A stretch of 10,807 nt of DNA from an uncultured Bacteroidota bacterium. Its GTDB lineage: Bacteria > Bacteroidota > Bacteroidia > UKL13-3. Below, one piece after another: positions 7,314 to 10,807 of this stretch; the stretch's first letter is position 1, and the number at the start of each line of letters is the position of its first letter. The position numbers were made by a program, and so were the translations under genes. Location: positions 1 through 10,807 of the forward strand of contig CAISTO010000077.1 of NCBI GenBank assembly GCA_903888395.1, read 5' to 3'. Below the pieces are notes generated by a model, which worked only from the letters and a program-made list of their open reading frames with translations, was not told the origin of the DNA and searched no databases.

Positions 7314-7385
7314 AGTTTGCAAATTATAATGATATTAATTATTTATAAACAATATTTTTAAATTGGTTATCAATTTGTGGAAATA

Positions 7386-8642
7386 TTATTGCTTAGCGGA
7401 GTTAAATATGACAGAACCAATTAATTCATCATAATTAAATTGGAGATTTTTATTATAAACTAAAATCATGTATTCGTTTTCGGTATTTGAATGGTTTCCC
7501 TCAAAAATACTTTCATCAGGCTGCTTGGTTTCATTGTCGTATATAGCATAAACATATTCATAGCGACCTTGTTTTAGGGGAACTTCCAAATCAAAACGAG
7601 CCCTGTTTTCATTAAAATTCATTTTATATTCTGGCTTTAATTTCCAATCAGTAAACTCACCAATTACGTATACTTCGGCATTAGCGGGTAAAGCATCAGT
7701 TGCGCTTAATTGAAATTGCATAGCTGCATAATCACCGTCCAAATCACTGTTATAACCTTCTTTGTTTGCTATAATTCTTTTTCCATTAAAATCAAGGTAT
7801 TGGAAATATTGCTTGCTTCCTCTCGATTCGTCCATGTTTAAAACACAGCGATAAAATGAATCTAAAATTTTAGTTCTAACGTTTAAACTAAATTGTCTTA
7901 AATTTCTAATGTCAAAAACCCTAAATTCATTACCACCATTGAATAATGTTTTATCAAAATAATTATAGTCAAGTTTTCCATTACTGGTAAACTGAGGTTG
8001 AATTCCTCTCAACGCATTGTCCCATCTATTATTTTGTAAAATCACTACTTTAATATCTTGCAAAGGATTTGGAACCAATGCCGAATTATAGTCTATTGAA
8101 AAATTAAGTTCTTGCTTGGTATATCTATATTCTGCAAGGGTAGCCGGACGAACAGTTCCTTCTATTTTTGTTTGATTATTTAAAATCATGAACCTGCGGG
8201 TTAACAGCAAATCGGTTTCATCAAAATTTCTGTAAACTTTTAAAATATAGTTTCCAGCAATGGTTGGTTTTAAATTTTCGTTGGGCAGTAACAAATTATA
8301 ATGAACGTACTTTACATAAGTATTTGTTGAAAATTTAAAGTCAGTTATATTGTCAAAAGTGGAACCTTTTATATACAAGCTTTGTTGCATATTAGTTGGT
8401 TTCCATGCTTGATCGCAGTGAATTAATGTGTATTGGAAATATTCATTATTAGTACCAATTACATCAAAACTTAGCTTTAATTGCTGTGCATTTAACGATA
8501 TAATTGGATACCTGTCATCGGTTCCATTTACCATTAACTGAACTGTTTGAACTTTTTTATCGTAAATGGTATTATCGAATTCAGCTTGCCCAAAAACAAA
8601 CATTGTTTTACAAATAAAAAGTACAAATGCTAAATATTTCAT
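7386..8642 (-). CDS. Type IX secretion system plug protein (DUF5103 family)
   Basis: A 418-residue protein matching, by recall, the DUF5103 family, whose Flavobacterium johnsoniae member was seen closing the periplasmic side of the SprA translocon pore. A signal peptide is evident (hydrophobic to about residue 18, MFVFGQ before A20). Family-typical stretches follow: a first beta-sandwich domain with DDRYPIISLNAQQLKLSFD, the YTLIHCDQAW segment, and LLTRRFMIL near residue 150. A later segment, VYVIGEFTDWKLKPEYKMNF, looks like an early-set or carbohydrate-module-like fold. The gene is alone here, apart from other T9SS genes, which is common because T9SS genes are scattered. It implies that the organism has a T9SS. 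The start ATG is at 8642 and no Shine-Dalgarno sequence precedes it. The next gene is divergent across 127 bp. Confidence 0.88.
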   Translation of the reverse strand: MKYLAFVLFICKTMFVFGQAEFDNTIYDKKVQTVQLMVNGTDDRYPIISLNAQQLKLSFDVIGTNNEYFQYTLIHCDQAWKPTNMQQSLYIKGSTFDNITDFKFSTNTYVKYVHYNLLLPNENLKPTIAGNYILKVYRNFDETDLLLTRRFMILNNQTKIEGTVRPATLAEYRYTKQELNFSIDYNSALVPNPLQDIKVVILQNNRWDNALRGIQPQFTSNGKLDYNYFDKTLFNGGNEFRVFDIRNLRQFSLNVRTKILDSFYRCVLNMDESRGSKQYFQYLDFNGKRIIANKEGYNSDLDGDYAAMQFQLSATDALPANAEVYVIGEFTDWKLKPEYKMNFNENRARFDLEVPLKQGRYEYVYAIYDNETKQPDESIFEGNHSNTENEYMILVYNKNLQFNYDELIGSVIFNSAKQ

Positions 8643-8711
8643 AAATTCAAATAAACAAAAAAAATAGGTATTTAGGATAAACTAATTGCACAAATATTTA
8701 TTTATTAACTA

Positions 8712-8731
8712 AATTGAATTTTTATTCAATT
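8712..8731. other. Perfect 8-bp inverted repeat in the divergent spacer
   Basis: AATTGAAT (8712-8719) pairs with ATTCAATT (8724-8731) around TTTT. It lies between the divergent plug gene (start 8642) and the uncharacterised gene (start 8770), where promoters for both must sit. It could be an operator or a transcript hairpin, but short AT-only dyads occur by chance in DNA this AT-rich. No T tract follows it. Confidence 0.4.
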
Positions 8732-8769
8732 AAAATTGCTTTTTTAAATAATCAAAGCTAAAATTGAAA

Positions 8770-10146
8770 ATGATAATTGTTAGAGCTACTCAAAAATTAC
8801 TAAACAATCAGCGTTTAAAACCTGAAATGATTGATCAATCAATGGAGAATAAAATTGTTTTAGGCGAATGGTATGCAAACACAATTACAAGTTCATTTAA
8901 AGGAAAAAGTTTGGTAATTTATGTTCATCAGCCTAGCCTTATTACAATTGTGATTGCTGGTAAAACCATTAAAAAAACTTTTTCTGATTTTAGCATAAGA
9001 CTTCAAAATTTATTGACTCGTTTTTCCTTTCCAGCTGCCTTTGTTACTGAACAAATGAATGCTTTTGATAGTTCAATTATTACCAAAACTGCTAGCAGAA
9101 AAATGCTTGGTTTTATGAATTCCATTACCGATCATTTAATTAGTAGAATGTATAGTTATGAAAATTTTGAAGACATTGATTTGGAAGAAGAAGAAAATAT
9201 ATTAATGAACTTTGTTCATGGAAGTAAGAACATTTATATGCCTGTTTCTTATTGGGGAAATTATTTTATAGGTGAAGATCCATTTCGTAATTTCCATGAA
9301 TTAAAAAAAGGAGAAAACACCATTCAATTAATTCCAAACGAAAATAAATTGAGTAGGAGTGAGGACTTGCACATGGAAAACCAACTGATGAAACTTCAAA
9401 TTGAAGATTTTTTGGGAGGACAAATTATGGGTGGAAATGAATTGGAATTACCCGCAGAAATAGAAAATTTATTTTTGAAAAACATCATTGAATTTGAAAA
9501 ACAATCGAAGCATATAAAGAAAGTGAAAATTGTTGAATTGTTAGGAAAGCATACTTTTAAACAGGCAGCCGAATTAAACCCCAAACAGTTAAAATCCGCC
9601 CTTGACAAAGCTTTTGCGTTGCTTGCTAAAAACAATATAAACTTAGACTTTTTGGCTGAATACAGTGATGAAATAAAGTATAAATTTATTTCGGAAGAAT
9701 TAATTCATGAAGAAGCGCAAATGATGAACATGCCTGGCATGATTATGCATTTTATTTATGAAGAGTTTCATCCCAATAAAGATTTTGATATAAGAAATAG
9801 AATCAAACATTTTTTGTTTACGTTGTTTGAAAACGAAGAAGATGAAAACAATTATCAATTTTCTTGTAAAGAAGAATTTAGGTTAAATAATGAATACATT
9901 ACTTTAAATGAATTAAAAGCAAAAGCAAATCAATTGCATTTAATTCACGACTTAGAATCAATAGATGATTATAAGTTAAAACAAATTTTATTTAACAAAG
10001 AAAATAAAAAGGCTAAAGTGATTGGCCACCTTGAAATTAAAATAGAAGGAAGCAAAATAAAAAACAAAATTCCAATTACATTTTTTGCTGAACTAAGCAA
10101 TGATTGGTGGGAATTAACAGGTTTGGATTTTGAATGGTTTAATTAA
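8770..10146 (+). CDS. Uncharacterised protein: N-terminal DUF6933-like domain joined to a longer C-terminal part
   Basis: A 458-residue protein, probably cytoplasmic, with no signal peptide or membrane segment. The N terminus (MIIVRATQKLL, then LGEWYAN at 31-37 and SLVIYVHQPSLITIVI at 47-62) resembles DUF6933, whose members are usually only about 160-180 residues. An acidic stretch (DIDLEEEEN, 135-143) and a linker follow. From about 225 there is a mainly helical region with the distinctive MHFIYEEFHPN (326-336). The last 60 or so residues (IGHLEIKIEG, then DWWELTGLDFEW) look like the end of an NTF2/SnoaL-like fold. The domain names are from memory of motifs, not a search, and no catalytic residues are evident. 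The frame is open to a TTG at 8764, but the ATG two codons later places MIIVRATQKLL at the exact DUF6933 N terminus and is preferred. Function unknown. Confidence 0.8.
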   Translation: MIIVRATQKLLNNQRLKPEMIDQSMENKIVLGEWYANTITSSFKGKSLVIYVHQPSLITIVIAGKTIKKTFSDFSIRLQNLLTRFSFPAAFVTEQMNAFDSSIITKTASRKMLGFMNSITDHLISRMYSYENFEDIDLEEEENILMNFVHGSKNIYMPVSYWGNYFIGEDPFRNFHELKKGENTIQLIPNENKLSRSEDLHMENQLMKLQIEDFLGGQIMGGNELELPAEIENLFLKNIIEFEKQSKHIKKVKIVELLGKHTFKQAAELNPKQLKSALDKAFALLAKNNINLDFLAEYSDEIKYKFISEELIHEEAQMMNMPGMIMHFIYEEFHPNKDFDIRNRIKHFLFTLFENEEDENNYQFSCKEEFRLNNEYITLNELKAKANQLHLIHDLESIDDYKLKQILFNKENKKAKVIGHLEIKIEGSKIKNKIPITFFAELSNDWWELTGLDFEWFN

Positions 10147-10151
10147 AACAG

Positions 10152-10177
10152 ACAACTCTCAAATCATTTGGAGTTGT
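10152..10177 (-). terminator. Probable terminator of the tRNA-Arg transcript
   Basis: ACAACTC (10152-10158) pairs with GAGTTGT (10171-10177), and CAAA/TTTG (10160-10163 and 10167-10170) extends the stem inward past a one-base bulge. On the minus strand the stem is followed by CTGTTTTAATT, a short U tract, so it fits the end of the tRNA transcript. On the plus strand no T run follows, so it is a poorer terminator for the gene ending at 10146, although it lies only 5 bases past that stop. Confidence 0.55.
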
Positions 10178-10183
10178 TCTGCA

Positions 10184-10258
10184 TGGTAGCCTCAACGGGA
10201 ATCGAACCCATATCGAGCGTTTAGGAAACGCTAATTTTATCCATTAAACTATGAAGCC
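10184..10258 (-). tRNA. tRNA-Arg (anticodon CCU), CCA encoded
   Basis: Decodes AGG. All four arms fold: the acceptor GGCTTCA pairs with TGAGGCT (with G-U at 1-72 and 4-69). The D arm is GTTT/AAAT with GG in its loop. The anticodon arm AGCGT/ACGCT encloses the loop TTCCTAA (anticodon at 10223-10225). The T arm ATGGG/CCCGT encloses TTCGATT. The variable loop is four bases, the discriminator is A, and the 3' CCA is encoded (10184-10186). The body is 72 bases. Its 5' end is two bases from the stem of the sucD terminator, leaving little room for a separate promoter. Confidence 0.95.
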
Positions 10259-10260
10259 AA

Positions 10261-10299
10261 AAAAAGAAAAGCTAATTTCAAAAATTAGCTTTTCTTTTT
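10261..10299 (-). terminator. Intrinsic terminator after sucD, abutting the tRNA
   Basis: A perfect 18-bp stem (10261-10278 with 10282-10299) has a three-base loop. On the minus strand the hairpin starts 19 bases past the sucD stop codon and ends in a seven-T run (10265-10259) that leads straight into the first G of the tRNA. The GC content is low (a central AGCT plus one G-C pair per arm), but length and U tract support termination. The arms are A-rich then T-rich, so it could also work in the other direction. Confidence 0.85.
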
Positions 10300-10318
10300 A
10301 TAATATGTTATGATAATT

Positions 10319-10807
10319 TTAGTTTGCTTTTAAGCCTAAAACTTCAGCCATTTTAGCGCCAATTTCTGCAGGAGAATCAACCACATGAATTCCGCATGAA
10401 GCCATAATTTTCATTTTAGCAGCAGCAGTATCATCATGTCCGCCAACTATTGCACCTGCATGACCCATTCTGCGGCCAGCAGGAGCAGTTTGTCCAGCTA
10501 TAAAACCCACAACAGGTTTTTTGTTTCCGTTAGCTTGAATCCAACGCGCTGCATCAGCTTCATAACTTCCACCAATTTCACCTATCATAATAATGGCATC
10601 CGTTTCTGGATCGTTCATTAATAATTCTACTGCATCTTTAGTTGGTGTTCCAATAATTGGATCTCCACCAATTCCAATGGCAGTAGAAACTCCTAAGCCA
10701 GCTTTTACTATTTGGTCAGCAGCTTCGTAAGTTAAAGTTCCTGATTTTGAAACAATACCAATTCTTCCTGCTTTAAAAACAAAACCTGGCATGATACCAA
10801 CTTTAGC
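10319..10807 (-). CDS. sucD: Succinate-CoA ligase (ADP/GDP-forming) subunit alpha, C-terminal part
   Basis: TCA-cycle enzyme subunit that, with SucB, interconverts succinyl-CoA and succinate coupled to nucleotide triphosphate formation. The last 162 residues are present; the frame is open to the window edge, so about 130 N-terminal residues, including most of the CoA-binding Rossmann domain, lie outside. Visible hallmarks are SGTLTYEA (visible residues 22-29), GIGGDPIIGT, MIGEIGGSYE, and RMGHAGAIVGG, in which the histidine is the phosphorylated active-site residue (visible residue 116). The ATG at 10792 is internal, not the start: the codons before it read AKVGI, matching the family. It is followed by a terminator and a tRNA-Arg on the same strand. 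Confidence 0.97.
   Translation of the reverse strand, partial: AKVGIMPGFVFKAGRIGIVSKSGTLTYEAADQIVKAGLGVSTAIGIGGDPIIGTPTKDAVELLMNDPETDAIIMIGEIGGSYEADAARWIQANGNKKPVVGFIAGQTAPAGRRMGHAGAIVGGHDDTAAAKMKIMASCGIHVVDSPAEIGAKMAEVLGLKAN

Noticed and set aside
2580..8642. The receptor, GLPGLI, recA and plug genes as one novel system
   Set aside because: A strong terminator separates recA from the receptor, and recA and the plug gene have unrelated known roles. Shared strand alone is not evidence of a system.
9396..9635. A 79-codon minus-strand frame inside the uncharacterised gene
   Set aside because: The sense frame is long and shows domain-like patterns; the antisense frame looks like a shadow with no start signal or family features.
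10184..10258. tRNA-Arg(CCU) as an occupied integration site
   Set aside because: No integrase gene and no second copy of the tRNA 3' end in the window; the neighbouring gene shows no mobile-element features.

Overview
This window is ordinary chromosome from a low-GC member of the Bacteroidota. Three gene families that are specific to or typical of that phylum point to it: a GLPGLI-family protein, a TonB-dependent receptor with an N-terminal carboxypeptidase-regulatory-like domain, and a type IX secretion system (T9SS) plug protein of the DUF5103 type. Most start codons also lack a Shine-Dalgarno sequence, as usual in the phylum. I cannot place it below phylum from sequence alone. I see no phage, insertion sequence, CRISPR array or recognisable defence system.

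Layout. Positions 1-2491 (+ strand) hold a Glu/Leu/Phe/Val-type amino acid dehydrogenase and an MscS-type mechanosensitive channel. Each is preceded by a degenerate short tandem repeat that runs into its start codon. Positions 2580-6105 (- strand) hold a TonB-dependent receptor followed by an overlapping GLPGLI gene, a probable two-gene operon. It is bracketed by two near-identical copies of a 60-bp segment that contains a bidirectional terminator. Positions 6259-7281 (-) are recA, and 7386-8642 (-) is the T9SS plug gene. A 127-bp divergent spacer leads to 8770-10146 (+), an uncharacterised protein with an N-terminal DUF6933-like domain and a longer C-terminal part. A tRNA-Arg(CCU) lies at 10184-10258 (-). 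Its 5' end sits two bases from the 18-bp stem of the terminator that follows sucD, whose 3' part (10319-10807, -) runs off the right edge.

How the parts work together. The receptor and the GLPGLI protein are probably expressed and used together at the outer membrane or periplasm. The plug protein acts at the same envelope as part of the T9SS translocon. The dehydrogenase, recA and sucD are housekeeping genes. The most unusual signals are in non-coding DNA: the 7-mer and 8-mer leader repeats at 8-56 and 1348-1404, with inverted copies of the same units at 1299-1322; the duplicated terminator segment; and the tRNA packed against a terminator. No intergenic stretch exceeds 300 bases; the longest is the 153-bp receptor-recA spacer.
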